Positions 9,305 through 18,141 of a stretch of 64,000 nt of DNA are shown here, one piece after another. A model generated the notes under the pieces. It worked only from the letters and a program-made list of their open reading frames with translations. It was not told the origin of the DNA and did not search any database. Location: contig CAUADW010000002.1 in the NCBI GenBank assembly GCA_958427895.1, forward strand, positions 1 through 64,000, given 5' to 3'. This DNA is from an uncultured Collinsella sp. (GTDB lineage Bacteria > Actinomycetota > Coriobacteriia > Coriobacteriales > Coriobacteriaceae). The translations under genes were made by a program, and so were the position numbers. Positions within the stretch are counted from its first letter, which is position 1, and each line of letters opens with the position of its first letter.

Positions 9305-9811
9305 CGATGTCTCCTCCCCAAGAGACCGCGATCTTGCTCTTTCACTATCAAACGTATCTGCGCAACCTGTGATTGCGCACGCTTAGTAATCCATATTGTA
9401 GCGATTGTTTGAACATCTAAGCAAAAATACCGATAGTTTTGTAGCGAATTCTCAATTCTCTTGACATTTGCTCGGATTAACCTTCGTTTATTCGCTATAA
9501 ATAAACTATTTCTACTGGTAATTAAGCTAGTTATCAGTTTTTTAATAGCATTTTATTTATTTGCACAACATTTTGCTCAAGAGCGAACATCCTGTGAACG
9601 GTTGAAAATCGACCGTGAGCGGTAGGTCATCAACCGGGAGGAATAGACTACCAAATTGGTGGGAATATCTTTAACCCATCGGTAGTTAGAAGCGAGATGT
9701 TCATACAACCAAATTTGAATTTGCGCGCAGTTTTTAGGCATCAATTCGCCCAAATCGCCTGAGGCTACCGCAAAGGGGCCTGCTCCCTTTTGCGATGGTT
9801 CTCCCCCAGCG
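9305..9811. other. AT-rich intergenic region upstream of the pilus operon
   Basis: No gene is seen in about 500 bp that are far more AT-rich than the surroundings. A weak minus-strand promoter candidate has TACAAT at 9392-9397 (plus-strand ATTGTA) with TTGCTT 18 bp upstream. The AT-rich block 9400-9600 would suit regulation of pilus expression by a nucleoid protein. At 9769-9794 a palindrome CGCAAAGGGG/CCCTTTTGCG follows the HAD gene on the minus strand and resembles the CACAAAGG palindrome family found elsewhere in the window. Confidence 0.4.
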
Positions 9812-10633
9812 CTACAGCAGATGCTCCTCGATAAAGATCGCGATGCCGTCTTTGTCGTTACTCGCGGTTACAAAGTCGGCGGCGGCCCGGGTGGCGTCGC
9901 TGCCGTTTGCCATGGCCACGCCCACGCCGGCGTCGGCCACCATGCAGGTGTCGTTGTCCGCATCGCCAAACACGCAGATGTCCTGGAGCTCCATGTCGTT
10001 GAGCTCCGCCACGCGCACAAGGCCGCGCGTCTTGGACACGCGCGGATCCATGAACTCGTAGAGGCGCTGCGTGGTTTGCAGAGCCGCCGCCTTAACAGTG
10101 TCATCGGCAAACGTCGACGCCCGCTCAATCACCCGCGGCATCACCTCGGGCGCCATGGTAAACATCACCTTGGGCTGCGGCTCGCGCAAAAACTCGGCAA
10201 AATCGACCACCTGGTAGGGCACGCCGTCGACGCGCGACAGGTGCTCGACGCACGCGTTGCTCTCGGGCACGTAGAACACGCCGTCTCGGGGGCAGACGGG
10301 CGTTGCCGGAAGGTCCGCCATGTGCTCGCAGATGCGCGCGATGGTCTCGCCCGGCAGCGGATAGCTCAGCTCGTTGATGCCGTGCGCGCGGTCGATGACC
10401 TCGGCGCCACCGCAACCCACCATCACGTCTACCAGGCCTTCGATGCCCCAGAGCTCGTACATGGCCTCGGTCGCGTGGGCGTCGCGCCCGGTGCACAGGC
10501 CAAAGAGCACGCCGCGCTCGCGCAGGGCGCGGATCGCCGCCACGGTGCGCGGGGACACCGTGTGCTGACTCGTGAGCAGCGTGCCGTCGATATCGCAGAA
10601 CACGGCTTTGATGTGGCTGAAGGTGGTGTCCAT
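9812..10633 (-). CDS. Cof-type HAD-IIB family phosphatase
   Basis: A 273-aa cytosolic hydrolase. Motif I is VFCDIDGTLL near residue 12 (nucleophile and acid/base Asp), motif III is a Lys in the C-terminal core, and motif IV is FGDADNDTCMV near residue 225. The cap of about 90 residues between them is the C2B type of Cof/YidA proteins, which dephosphorylate sugar phosphates and related small molecules. Substrate cannot be predicted. AGAAAGG precedes the ATG. It appears to be monocistronic, with a palindrome on each side (9769-9794 and 10725-10750). Confidence 0.85.
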   Translation of the reverse strand: MDTTFSHIKAVFCDIDGTLLTSQHTVSPRTVAAIRALRERGVLFGLCTGRDAHATEAMYELWGIEGLVDVMVGCGGAEVIDRAHGINELSYPLPGETIARICEHMADLPATPVCPRDGVFYVPESNACVEHLSRVDGVPYQVVDFAEFLREPQPKVMFTMAPEVMPRVIERASTFADDTVKAAALQTTQRLYEFMDPRVSKTRGLVRVAELNDMELQDICVFGDADNDTCMVADAGVGVAMANGSDATRAAADFVTASNDKDGIAIFIEEHLL

Positions 10634-10724
10634 GGGGGCCTTTCTGGGTTGTGCGGCGGTGTGGGGTGTGGTCGGAAATGGTGTACATGGTATACCAAGG
10701 CGCGGGCCGTTGGGACCCGATCGT

Positions 10725-10750
10725 CACAAAGGTGCCTGGCCCCTTTGTGG
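10725..10750. repeat. CACAAAGG-family palindrome, copy 1
   Basis: CACAAAGG (10725-10732) pairs with CCTTTGTG (10742-10749) around GTGCCTGGC-like sequence. The same element stands at 12311-12338 and 28480-28510, with a relative at 59439-59467. It lies between the HAD gene and the MFS gene. Confidence 0.6.
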
Positions 10751-10790
10751 TGGCCGAACCCGAAGGGTGGCCTGGCCCGAGACGCAAAGC

Positions 10791-10845
10791 ATCACAACAT
10801 TCGACGTTTTTCGGCAAAATCGTGATTTTCATCGAATGTTGTGAT
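10791..10845. repeat. ATCACAACATTCGA-family palindrome, copy 1
   Basis: Arms ATCACAACATTCGA (10791-10804) and TCGAATGTTGTGAT (10832-10845) pair perfectly over 14 bp around a 27-nt loop. Two further copies (14885-14953, 16129-16193) have the same arms and nearly the same loop. This copy is in the opposite orientation and lies 5 nt beyond the MFS stop codon, so it would form a 3' hairpin in that mRNA. Confidence 0.75.
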
Positions 10846-10850
10846 GGTTT

Positions 10851-12131
10851 TTACTGCTTTGCGGCACGATCAAAATGCCAACGACCAAATAGCAGCAACG
10901 CCGCGGGAACCGCCGTCACGACCATGCCCGCCCCGATGAGCGTCTGCTGCACGCCAAATGTCGCCGCCAGCCACGGGGCAATCGCCAGCGGCGCCACGCC
11001 GGCAAACATATTGCCAAAGCCCATGACCGAGTTGACGCGACCGAGCTGCTCGAGCGGGGCCGTCGTTTGCACGATAGTGTTGTGGAGCGGGTTGACGACG
11101 CCCCACGCCACGCCCAGGGCAATCTGGCCGACGAGGGCCACGCCCACGTACGGTGTCCCCACATAGAGCAAACTTCCCAGGCCCACGGACATAAGCGCCA
11201 CAAGCAGCGTTTTAAGGTTGACCAGGTGCGGCGGCAAGCGGAGCGCGAGCACGGCACCCAGCACCGCGCCCACGCCCGAGGCCGACGAGAGCCAGCCCAT
11301 CCACTCAACGCCGACGTGTAGGACATCGCGATAGAAAAACGACTCGAGCGGATCGAAGGCCCCGTAGCCAAAGTTCGAAAGAAAAATAATGCAGAACAGC
11401 AGGGCGAGGACGCTGTTGGTAAAGACCGTCTTGATGCTAGTCGCAAAGGTGACACGAGTGGATGCGCTGGGGTTGGAGCTTTGTCTCGCACGCTCCCCTT
11501 CCTCTGCCGAATCGGCATCCGCATCCCCGGCGACATGGCTGGTCTGCGGCCTAAAGCCCCAGCCGGCGAGAAGCGCCAACGCGGTAAAGAGCATCATAAG
11601 CACGAACACCGCGCGCGACGACGCAGCCGCCGCGACAAAGCCGCCCAGCGTGGGGCCAACGATGATACTCACGTTTGAAAACATGGCGATGGCGGAGTTG
11701 ATGTCTTTGAGCTCGACGGGGTCGTCGGTGAGATACGCCGGATAGGATGTGGCGATGGGCTGGGCGAACCCCATCACAAAGCCCAGGAGCACCGCGCCGG
11801 CAAGAACTGTTTCGGTAGCGCTGCCAAAGACGATGATCGCCGCGCCGGTCGCCAGCGTGCTGATGACGCTCAGCAAGAAATGGCGGCGTGGGCCCAAAGC
11901 GTCAAGCGCCGCGCCACCCGCAAAGGACCCCAGAATCACGAAGACGTTCATAAAGAGGACTGCCAGCGATGTCGCGACGACCGAAGCGTCGTCCGCATAG
12001 GTGAGCGTTCCGATGACGCCGATAAAGTAGCTGGTCTGAAAACCGGTGTAGATGAGAAAGCGCATCGCCACCAGGCGCTTGGCCTGCACGGACAGCGATG
12101 ATTGAGGCTCTGAGAAAAGAGAGGCAAGCAT
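10851..12131 (-). CDS. MFS transporter of the major facilitator type, drug-efflux-like
   Basis: A 426-aa inner-membrane protein with 12 predicted helices and the motif A-like loop GGAALDALGPRRH between helices 2 and 3. A hydrophilic loop rich in Glu, Ser and Arg (about residue 190-215) separates the halves. The start was set at 12131 because AAGGAG lies 5 nt upstream. It resembles proton-driven exporters of the MFS family without a clear substrate. Upstream, an 11-bp inverted repeat (12142-12209) may be an operator. No regulator gene is adjacent. Confidence 0.8.
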   Translation of the reverse strand: MLASLFSEPQSSLSVQAKRLVAMRFLIYTGFQTSYFIGVIGTLTYADDASVVATSLAVLFMNVFVILGSFAGGAALDALGPRRHFLLSVISTLATGAAIIVFGSATETVLAGAVLLGFVMGFAQPIATSYPAYLTDDPVELKDINSAIAMFSNVSIIVGPTLGGFVAAAASSRAVFVLMMLFTALALLAGWGFRPQTSHVAGDADADSAEEGERARQSSNPSASTRVTFATSIKTVFTNSVLALLFCIIFLSNFGYGAFDPLESFFYRDVLHVGVEWMGWLSSASGVGAVLGAVLALRLPPHLVNLKTLLVALMSVGLGSLLYVGTPYVGVALVGQIALGVAWGVVNPLHNTIVQTTAPLEQLGRVNSVMGFGNMFAGVAPLAIAPWLAATFGVQQTLIGAGMVVTAVPAALLLFGRWHFDRAAKQ

Positions 12132-12141
12132 GGAGACTCCT

Positions 12142-12209
12142 TGTTTCATACGAATGCGGACGGCGGGCATTCGCCACCGTCTGTCAAATCAATCCATCCG
12201 TATGAAACA
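12142..12209. promoter_or_regulatory. Long-spaced inverted repeat upstream of the MFS gene
   Basis: TGTTTCATACG (12142-12152) is repeated in inverted orientation as CGTATGAAACA (12199-12209), 46 bp apart. The inner copy overlaps the MFS leader just before its Shine-Dalgarno sequence. Two half-sites about six helical turns apart could bind a regulator that loops DNA. Function is inferred. Confidence 0.45.
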
Positions 12210-12310
12210 TTAAGGACGCATCAAGCCCCTTCTCTCCGTTTTTCGCCCGTCATGAACTACTTGGTAGATTGTAAGGCATGTCCCACACATCTACTAAAGC
12301 AAAAACCATC

Positions 12311-12338
12311 ATAAAGGTGCCTGGCCCCTTTGTGGTGG
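12311..12338. repeat. CACAAAGG-family palindrome, copy 2
   Basis: ATAAAGGTGCCTGGCCCCTT followed by TGTGGTGG matches copy 1 over more than 20 bases, with one arm base changed. It lies between the divergently oriented ends of the MFS upstream region and the moaC-mobB terminator. Confidence 0.55.
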
Positions 12339-12357
12339 TTGCGACGTTTGCCCAGAT

Positions 12358-12398
12358 AAAACCTGCCAAAATAAACCTGTCCCTTTTTGGCAGGTTTT
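12358..12398 (-). terminator. Terminator overlapping the moaC-mobB stop codon
   Basis: AAAACCTGCCAAAA (12358-12371) pairs with TTTTGGCAGGTTTT (12385-12398). On the minus strand the stem ends in GGTTTTATC, a short T-run. The 5' arm includes the first stop-codon bases of the moaC-mobB gene. Confidence 0.6.
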
Positions 12399-13695
12399 AG
12401 GCCAGATGGTCTTGGATGAGATCGCAGATGGCTCGGGCGTCGTTGATGTTGATGGCTCGGGTCGCAAAGCCGGCGTCGAAGGCCTGGCGTGCCAGGGCCT
12501 CGTTGCAGGCAAGGGCCAGCGTGTGACCGTCGACCAGGTCGAGCGAGCTCTTGCCGCGCAGACGGTCGACACCGGAGCGCGCGACCACGATGTTGTCGAA
12601 GCCCTCGGTCTTGTAACCCTCGATGATCACCACGTCGACATCGTTGTAGCGCGACAGCAGCTCACGCGCGGGCATCTCGTCCTCCTCGCGCGTGTCGGCG
12701 TACTCCGCCCAGCGCGTGGCGCAGATGAGCCCCACATGCTTGGATCCGGCCTGGTGATGACGCCAGGTGTCCTTAGCGGGCACATCGATATCAAAGCCGT
12801 GATGCCCATGATGCTTGAGCGAACCCACGCGCAGGCCGCGGCGGGTGAGCTCGGCGATAACCTTCTCGACGAGCGTGGTCTTGCCCGAGTTTTGGTAGCC
12901 GATAAACGCGATCGCGGGGACGACCGGTGCCGGAGCTGTGGGCGCGACGGCGACGGATGCGCTCGCGGGTGCGTCGCCCGCGGCTCCCACGGCCTCAACA
13001 GCAGCGGCCTGACGCTCTGCGCGGTCCCATACGCCCGAGCGGCCACCCTCCTTGTGCAGCAGGCGAACGTCGACGATCTCCATGCCGCGATCGACCGCCT
13101 TGCACATGTCATAGATCGTTAGACACGCGGCACTCGCGCCGGTCAGGGCCTCCATCTCGATGCCCGTCTTGCCCGTCACGCCGGCCGTAACCAGTACGTG
13201 AAAGCCAACCTGCCCGTCCGTGCGTGCCGGTGCCCAGCCCTCGGGCACGTCCTCGGCCGGCGTCCCCGCCGGAGCAATGGGCGCAATGTCACACTTACTC
13301 TTGGTAATGAGCAACGGATGGCACATGGGAATGATGTCGCTCGTGCGCTTGATGGCCATGATGCCCGCCACGCGCGCGCAGGCGAGCACGTCACCCTTTT
13401 TGGCGCGGTCCTGCAGCACCATGGCCTGCGTCTCGGGATGCATGAGGATGGTGCCCTCGGCGATGGCGATGCGATGGGTCTCGGCCTTGTCGGACACGTC
13501 GACCATGCGCACCTCACCCTTGGCGTCCACGTGCGTCAGCTCGTCGCGACGGGCGTCGCGGGCGGGCTCGGTGGCAGCACTGGCAGTCGGCTGCACGGAC
13601 GCGACGGCATCGCCGGCCGCAGCCGTGACTTTGTGGGCAGACATCGCGGCCCTGCGAGCGGCCTTGGTGGCATCGGCGTACCTGCTCTTGGCCAT
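12397..13695 (-). CDS. moaC-mobB: MoaC-MobB fusion: cyclic pyranopterin monophosphate synthase / molybdopterin-guanine dinucleotide adapter
   Basis: A 432-aa two-domain protein. Residues about 50-215 are MoaC, with HVDAKGEVRMVDVSDK, MCHPL, EMEALTGASAACLTIYDMCK and LLHKEGGRSG; this enzyme turns the MoaA product into cPMP. An Ala/Pro-rich linker follows (215-250). Residues 255-432 are the MobB GTPase with a P-loop GYQNSGKTT and SLKHHGHHGF; MobB assists MobA in attaching GMP to the cofactor. GGAGGATGATCAT precedes the ATG at 13695. It begins 4 nt after the moaA stop, so the two genes form an operon. The fusion of an early and a late pathway step is uncommon. Confidence 0.93.
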   Translation of the reverse strand: MAKSRYADATKAARRAAMSAHKVTAAAGDAVASVQPTASAATEPARDARRDELTHVDAKGEVRMVDVSDKAETHRIAIAEGTILMHPETQAMVLQDRAKKGDVLACARVAGIMAIKRTSDIIPMCHPLLITKSKCDIAPIAPAGTPAEDVPEGWAPARTDGQVGFHVLVTAGVTGKTGIEMEALTGASAACLTIYDMCKAVDRGMEIVDVRLLHKEGGRSGVWDRAERQAAAVEAVGAAGDAPASASVAVAPTAPAPVVPAIAFIGYQNSGKTTLVEKVIAELTRRGLRVGSLKHHGHHGFDIDVPAKDTWRHHQAGSKHVGLICATRWAEYADTREEDEMPARELLSRYNDVDVVIIEGYKTEGFDNIVVARSGVDRLRGKSSLDLVDGHTLALACNEALARQAFDAGFATRAININDARAICDLIQDHLA

Positions 13696-13699
13696 ATGA

Positions 13700-14755
13700 T
13701 CATCCTCCGATTTGGGACATAAATCGTTGCGTGCCCTCAATTATCGCGTGTTCCTGCGGTTTGTGGGCCACGGCATCGCGCCAAATCGAAAGCACCTGCA
13801 TATCATCACCACGGCGCAGGGCGTCGCGCACCGAATACTCGGCATCGCTGAACAGGCACGGACGCACGTTGCCATCGGCCGTCAGGCGCAAACGGTTGCA
13901 ATTCGCACAAAAATGGTTGGACATGGCGCTGATGAAACCGACCGTTCCCGCCGCGCCCGGAAAATGCCAATAGCGCGCAGGGCCCGCGCCAGCAGGAGCG
14001 TCGTTGATGTCGAGCGGCTCGAGCTCGCCCAGTCCCGTCGCGGCGGCCCCGGCATTGATGCGCGCCCGCAGCTCGTCGCTCGGCACGGTGTCGCTCGCAT
14101 CCCACAGCTCGGGATTGAGTGTGGGCGCGTGAGGGTCTACGGCACAATGCGAGCTGGTGCGCTCGTCGCCGATGGGCATGTATTCGATAAAACGCAGGTG
14201 GATGGGGCGGTCGACGGTCAGCCGTGCGAGGGCCGCCACATCCTGGTTGAGCCGTCGCACAACAACGCAGTTGACCTTAACGGGCTCAAAGCCCCAAGTC
14301 AGCGCCGCGTCGATGCCAGCCATGGTCTGCTCGAGTCGACCCAGACGCGTGATCTTTCCAAAAAGCGAGGGGTCGAGCGTGTCGAGCGAGATATTGACGC
14401 GGTTAAGACCGGCATCTTTGAGCTGCGGCGCCAGCTTGGGCAGCAGGGCGCCGTTAGTGGTAAGCGAGATGTCCTCGATCTGCGGGATCGCGCGAATGTC
14501 GCGAATGAGCGGGATGATACGGCGGCTGACCAGCGGCTCGCCACCCGTCAGGCGCACGCGGCGAATGCCCTCCCCCGCCACCAAGCGCACAAAGCGGGCG
14601 ATTTCCTCGGCGCTGAGCAGCTCATCGTGCGCACGGGGTGCCACGCCATCGGCCGGCATGCAATAGATGCAGCGGAAATTGCACTTGTCGGTAACGGCAA
14701 TGCGCAGGTAGTTGATATCGCGGCCAAAGCCGTCATGTTGCACGTGCCCGTCCAT
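13700..14755 (-). CDS. moaA: GTP 3',8-cyclase MoaA, radical SAM enzyme
   Basis: A 351-aa cytosolic enzyme that starts molybdenum cofactor synthesis by rearranging GTP. The N-terminal cluster motif is CNFRCIYC (CxxxCxxC) near residue 27, followed by LTGGEPL for SAM binding. The C-terminal second 4Fe-4S site is CANCNRLRLTADGNVRPCL. The protein ends in QIGG, the conserved double-glycine tail that is needed for catalysis. First gene of the moaA / moaC-mobB operon. Confidence 0.95.
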   Translation of the reverse strand: MDGHVQHDGFGRDINYLRIAVTDKCNFRCIYCMPADGVAPRAHDELLSAEEIARFVRLVAGEGIRRVRLTGGEPLVSRRIIPLIRDIRAIPQIEDISLTTNGALLPKLAPQLKDAGLNRVNISLDTLDPSLFGKITRLGRLEQTMAGIDAALTWGFEPVKVNCVVVRRLNQDVAALARLTVDRPIHLRFIEYMPIGDERTSSHCAVDPHAPTLNPELWDASDTVPSDELRARINAGAAATGLGELEPLDINDAPAGAGPARYWHFPGAAGTVGFISAMSNHFCANCNRLRLTADGNVRPCLFSDAEYSVRDALRRGDDMQVLSIWRDAVAHKPQEHAIIEGTQRFMSQIGG

Positions 14756-14884
14756 GCAGCCCTCCCCTCACGCGGCGTTTTATTCTTCGGAAAACATAAT
14801 ACCCCACGAGAGAATCATGCCGACACCCGTACGACAGGACAGGCCGCTTCGAGCAAAACGGACTTCCAAGCCCATCCTCAGCAC

Positions 14885-14953
14885 GCAAACCATCACAACA
14901 TTCGATGCTTTTCCCGTTTTCGGCGATAAACGTCGAATGTTGTGATGGTTTGC
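14885..14953. repeat. ATCACAACATTCGA-family palindrome, copy 2
   Basis: Perfect 21-bp arms 14885-14905 and 14933-14953, core ATCACAACATTCGA, flank a 27-nt loop that begins TGCTTTTCCCG. It sits between moaA and the orphan nuclease-fold gene, nearly identical to copy 3. Confidence 0.8.
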
Positions 14954-14989
14954 CTGCCCACGGCACCCCATAGAAGGACCAAAGCGTCC

Positions 14990-16027
14990 CTAAAGACCGC
15001 CGTTCCAGTGCCGGATCACGAACTCTCGCAGGTCGTTCTGACGTTTCTGGAACGCTTCGCTTCGGTCGCACTTGAGACCCATAGCGAGGGCGATGGCGTT
15101 AATCGCCCGGTGCAATTGCAGCTGATGGGCAAACTGGGTCCCGGTGAGGACGATCATCCTAAAGCCCAGTGCGCTCAGCACGGTCATACGCTCCGCATCC
15201 GACGCGCTGCGCTGTTTATCAAGATGGTCCGAGCCGTTGTATTCAATCCCTGTACCGCTTGCTGGCGCATATACGTCGATCTCGAAATACCCGGCCTTTG
15301 CGAGATACTTGAACTCGTTGGGAACATCGACCCGATGGTTGAGCTCGATCTTGGCGTATCCCAGCCCGCCATGGGAACGTTTTGCCACGACCATGATTGC
15401 GGTGGCCGTCTCCATGGGCGACCGCGCGCCATCGTGCACGCGCCTGAGCACGGCAGCCGCGCGCATAGCCCCCTGACGAGATCGGTTCTCATTGCAATAG
15501 GCAATCAAGTCGGCAACGGTATACCTCTGCCCCATCTCGATATAATCGCCTGTCGACAGATGATTCAAATGGTATCGGGCACAGATTTCGTAGCCATATT
15601 CCAGCTGCTCGGGCTCACTCATCCACGAACCCGCTTGGACAAAGCACATGGCCTCATCAACCACCAGAAGGCCCTCCGCCACCTCGATAAGATGGCCTGG
15701 AGGTACCGGCGCCCCAAACACGTGGCACCTAAATCCAGCCGGCGTCGAGCGCTCAAAATCGAAGTTGACGAGCGTGTCGATATGGTCGAGCTCTTCTCGT
15801 GGAATACCCAGCGAAACCAGATAGTCGGTAACAATCCCAACTGCCGTTGAAGCCCTCAGCCCCTTGGCATCGAGTCCCAATTTGGGCAGGCTCGCGGTCG
15901 GCTCCGCCTCGTTAGCAAGCGAGTCCTCATCGTATAGGCTGCTTGCTCGCGAGAGCGGCTCGGACGGGCGCACCACGTTGTGGTACAGCCAGGCAGTCTT
16001 ATGGGACAGGACGATCGGCAGGTCCAT
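14990..16027 (-). CDS. Orphan protein with C-terminal endonuclease-like (PD-(D/E)XK/DUF559-type) domain
   Basis: A 345-aa protein of unknown role. The C-terminal third reads FEIDVYAPASGTGIEYNGSD and, further on, DAERMTVLSALGFRMIVLT. This is the D-x(n)-E-x-N/D-G-x-H...R...G pattern of the Vsr/DUF559 nuclease fold, also found as a sensor domain in AbiEi-like regulators. The N-terminal part has no recognised motif. It stands alone between two near-identical palindromes (14885-14953 and 16129-16193). Whether it cuts DNA or is only a fold relative cannot be told from sequence. Confidence 0.55.
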   Translation of the reverse strand: MDLPIVLSHKTAWLYHNVVRPSEPLSRASSLYDEDSLANEAEPTASLPKLGLDAKGLRASTAVGIVTDYLVSLGIPREELDHIDTLVNFDFERSTPAGFRCHVFGAPVPPGHLIEVAEGLLVVDEAMCFVQAGSWMSEPEQLEYGYEICARYHLNHLSTGDYIEMGQRYTVADLIAYCNENRSRQGAMRAAAVLRRVHDGARSPMETATAIMVVAKRSHGGLGYAKIELNHRVDVPNEFKYLAKAGYFEIDVYAPASGTGIEYNGSDHLDKQRSASDAERMTVLSALGFRMIVLTGTQFAHQLQLHRAINAIALAMGLKCDRSEAFQKRQNDLREFVIRHWNGGL

Positions 16028-16128
16028 GAGCCCTCCAATGGAGTCGGATAACCAACCTTATTCCCCTGCCCACGGGTCCGCACACCTTCGTGCGCAAGAA
16101 AGCGATTCCACCCGGTCGAGTGGCAGAA

Positions 16129-16193
16129 AAACCATCACAACATTCGATGCTTTTCCCGATTTTGGCAAAAAACGTCGAATGTTGTGATGGTTT
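16129..16193. repeat. ATCACAACATTCGA-family palindrome, copy 3
   Basis: Arms 16129-16147 and 16175-16193 pair over 19 bp. The loop TGCTTTTCCCGATTTTGGCA plus AAAAACG differs from copy 2 at only a few bases. It lies between the orphan nuclease-fold gene and the end of the ABC exporter operon. Confidence 0.8.
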
Positions 16194-16242
16194 GAGGCAA
16201 GGTGAGGGGCACGGAAGGGTCAAAGCATCGTGCTCGAACGGG

Positions 16243-18141
16243 TTAATCCAACTCTTTTAAGCCATGCGCCAGCTGCCAGTACTCGCCGTGCTGGGCGAGC
16301 AACTCTTCGTGCGTGCCGCGCTCGATGATGCGGCCGTGTTCGAGGACCATGATGGCGTCGGCGTCGCGGACGGTGGACAGGCGATGCGCGATCATAAACG
16401 TGGTGCGACCGCGCATGATGCGGTCCATACCGCGCTCGATGAGCTTTTCGGTACGCGTGTCAATGGAGCTCGTGGCCTCGTCCAGGATGAGCACCGGCGG
16501 ATCGGCGACGGCCACGCGCGCGATGGCGAGCAGCTGACGCTGACCCTGCGACAGGTTGGCGCCGTCGGCCGTGACCGGTGTGTCGTAGCCCCGCGGCAGG
16601 CGGCGGATAAACGAGTCGGCGCAGGCGGCCTCGGCAGCGGCGCGCACCTCCTCGTCGGTCGCGTCGAGCTTGCCAAAGCGGATGTTCTGCGCAATGGTGC
16701 CGCTAAACAGGTGCGTGTCCTGCAGCACAATGCCGAGCGACCCGCGCAGGCTGGCCTTGGCAATGTGCTTGACGTCGATGCCGTCGTACGTGATCTCGCC
16801 GTCATCGACCTCGTAGAAGCGGTTGATGAGGTTGGTAATGGTCGTCTTGCCGGCGCCCGTGGAGCCCACAAACGCAATCTTTTGCCCCGGCTTGGCAAAC
16901 AGGTTGAGGTCCGTGAGCACGCGGGCGCCCGGCACGTAGGAAAAGTCCACGGCATGGAAGCGCACGTCGCCGGCAAGCGGGACCAAGCCGCACGTGAGCT
17001 CGGTGCCGTCGGCGGCCACCGCGCGGCCCGACTCATCAACGGCTGCCACGTCATGCAGGTGCCCGTAGACGCCCACGCCCTGGCCCTCGGGAATTTTCCA
17101 CGCCCACGCGGCATCGCCCGTCTGCACCAGCTCCACGCAGCCCTCGTCCACCTCGGGCTCAAGGTCCATAGCCGCAAACAGGCGCTCGGCACCGGCCAAC
17201 GCGTTGAGCAAGAAGTTGCCGAGCTGCGTAAACTGGTTGATGGGCATGGCGGCCTGGCGCACAAAGACCAGGTAGCTCGCGAGCGCACCTACGTCGGCGA
17301 GCCCCTTGATGCAGAGCATGCCGCCCGCCACGGCGACGATGGCATAGTTGACGTAGCCAATCACGACGGTCATGGGCACCATGGAGTTGGCATAGCTCAC
17401 GGCGGCGGTGCCAGTGCGGCAAAGCTCGTCGTTGCGGCAGGTGAAGCCGGCGACATTCGCTGCCTCGTGATTAAAGACCTTGATGACCTTTTGGCCCGAG
17501 ACCATCTCTTCGATATATCCGTCCAGGTCGCCAAGCGATGCCTGCTGGGCGGCAAAGAAGCGCTTAGAGCGCGCGCCCGAGTAGCGCGCATACAGCACAA
17601 TGGCCGCATCGCACACGAGTGTGATAATCGTGAGCTGCCAGTTAAGGATGATGAGCATGGCCGTGGTGCCCACAACCTGAATGGCGGCCTGAATCACGTT
17701 GGCAAAGCTGTTGTTGAGCGCCTCGGAGACGGTGTCGACGTCGTTGGTGAAAAAGCTCATGATGTCGCCCGAGCGCGTGCTGTCAAAATAACTGAGCGGC
17801 AGCGTCTGGATGTGCGCGAACAGGTCGCGGCGAATATCGGACACCACGTGTTGGGCCGCGCGCACCATAATCTGCGAGTAGCCCAGGGCCGAGAGCACGC
17901 CCGCAGCGTAGATGATCGCCGTCAGGATGACCTGCTTGGCAAGCAGTTCCTCCCCGCCCGTGGCCAAACCGTTAACGATGGGGCGCACCATGTAGGTGCC
18001 GGCGAGGCTCGCGATGGCGGCGACGGAGGCGAGCACGCCCACCGCGAGCAACGAGAACTTGGCATGCCCCATGTAGGAGAGCAGGCGGCGCACGGTGCGC
18101 TTGAGGTCGGCCGGGCGTGCTTGGGCTGCGGTCTTAGGCAT
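16243..18141 (-). CDS. ABC exporter half-transporter with consensus catalytic site (TM288-like)
   Basis: A 632-aa half-transporter: six membrane helices (about 40-340) and a nucleotide-binding domain with Walker A GSTGAGKTT, signature LSQGQRQ, Walker B LILDEATSSID with catalytic Glu, and H-loop MIAHRLSTV. The non-standard LSQGQ signature beside a canonical Glu is typical of the consensus partner in heterodimeric exporters such as TM287/288 or BmrCD. A loop insert of about 70 residues precedes the NBD. The start at 18141 follows GGGGGTG and overlaps the partner's stop by 8 nt. It exports drugs, lipids or peptides; substrate unknown. Confidence 0.9.
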   Translation of the reverse strand: MPKTAAQARPADLKRTVRRLLSYMGHAKFSLLAVGVLASVAAIASLAGTYMVRPIVNGLATGGEELLAKQVILTAIIYAAGVLSALGYSQIMVRAAQHVVSDIRRDLFAHIQTLPLSYFDSTRSGDIMSFFTNDVDTVSEALNNSFANVIQAAIQVVGTTAMLIILNWQLTIITLVCDAAIVLYARYSGARSKRFFAAQQASLGDLDGYIEEMVSGQKVIKVFNHEAANVAGFTCRNDELCRTGTAAVSYANSMVPMTVVIGYVNYAIVAVAGGMLCIKGLADVGALASYLVFVRQAAMPINQFTQLGNFLLNALAGAERLFAAMDLEPEVDEGCVELVQTGDAAWAWKIPEGQGVGVYGHLHDVAAVDESGRAVAADGTELTCGLVPLAGDVRFHAVDFSYVPGARVLTDLNLFAKPGQKIAFVGSTGAGKTTITNLINRFYEVDDGEITYDGIDVKHIAKASLRGSLGIVLQDTHLFSGTIAQNIRFGKLDATDEEVRAAAEAACADSFIRRLPRGYDTPVTADGANLSQGQRQLLAIARVAVADPPVLILDEATSSIDTRTEKLIERGMDRIMRGRTTFMIAHRLSTVRDADAIMVLEHGRIIERGTHEELLAQHGEYWQLAHGLKELD

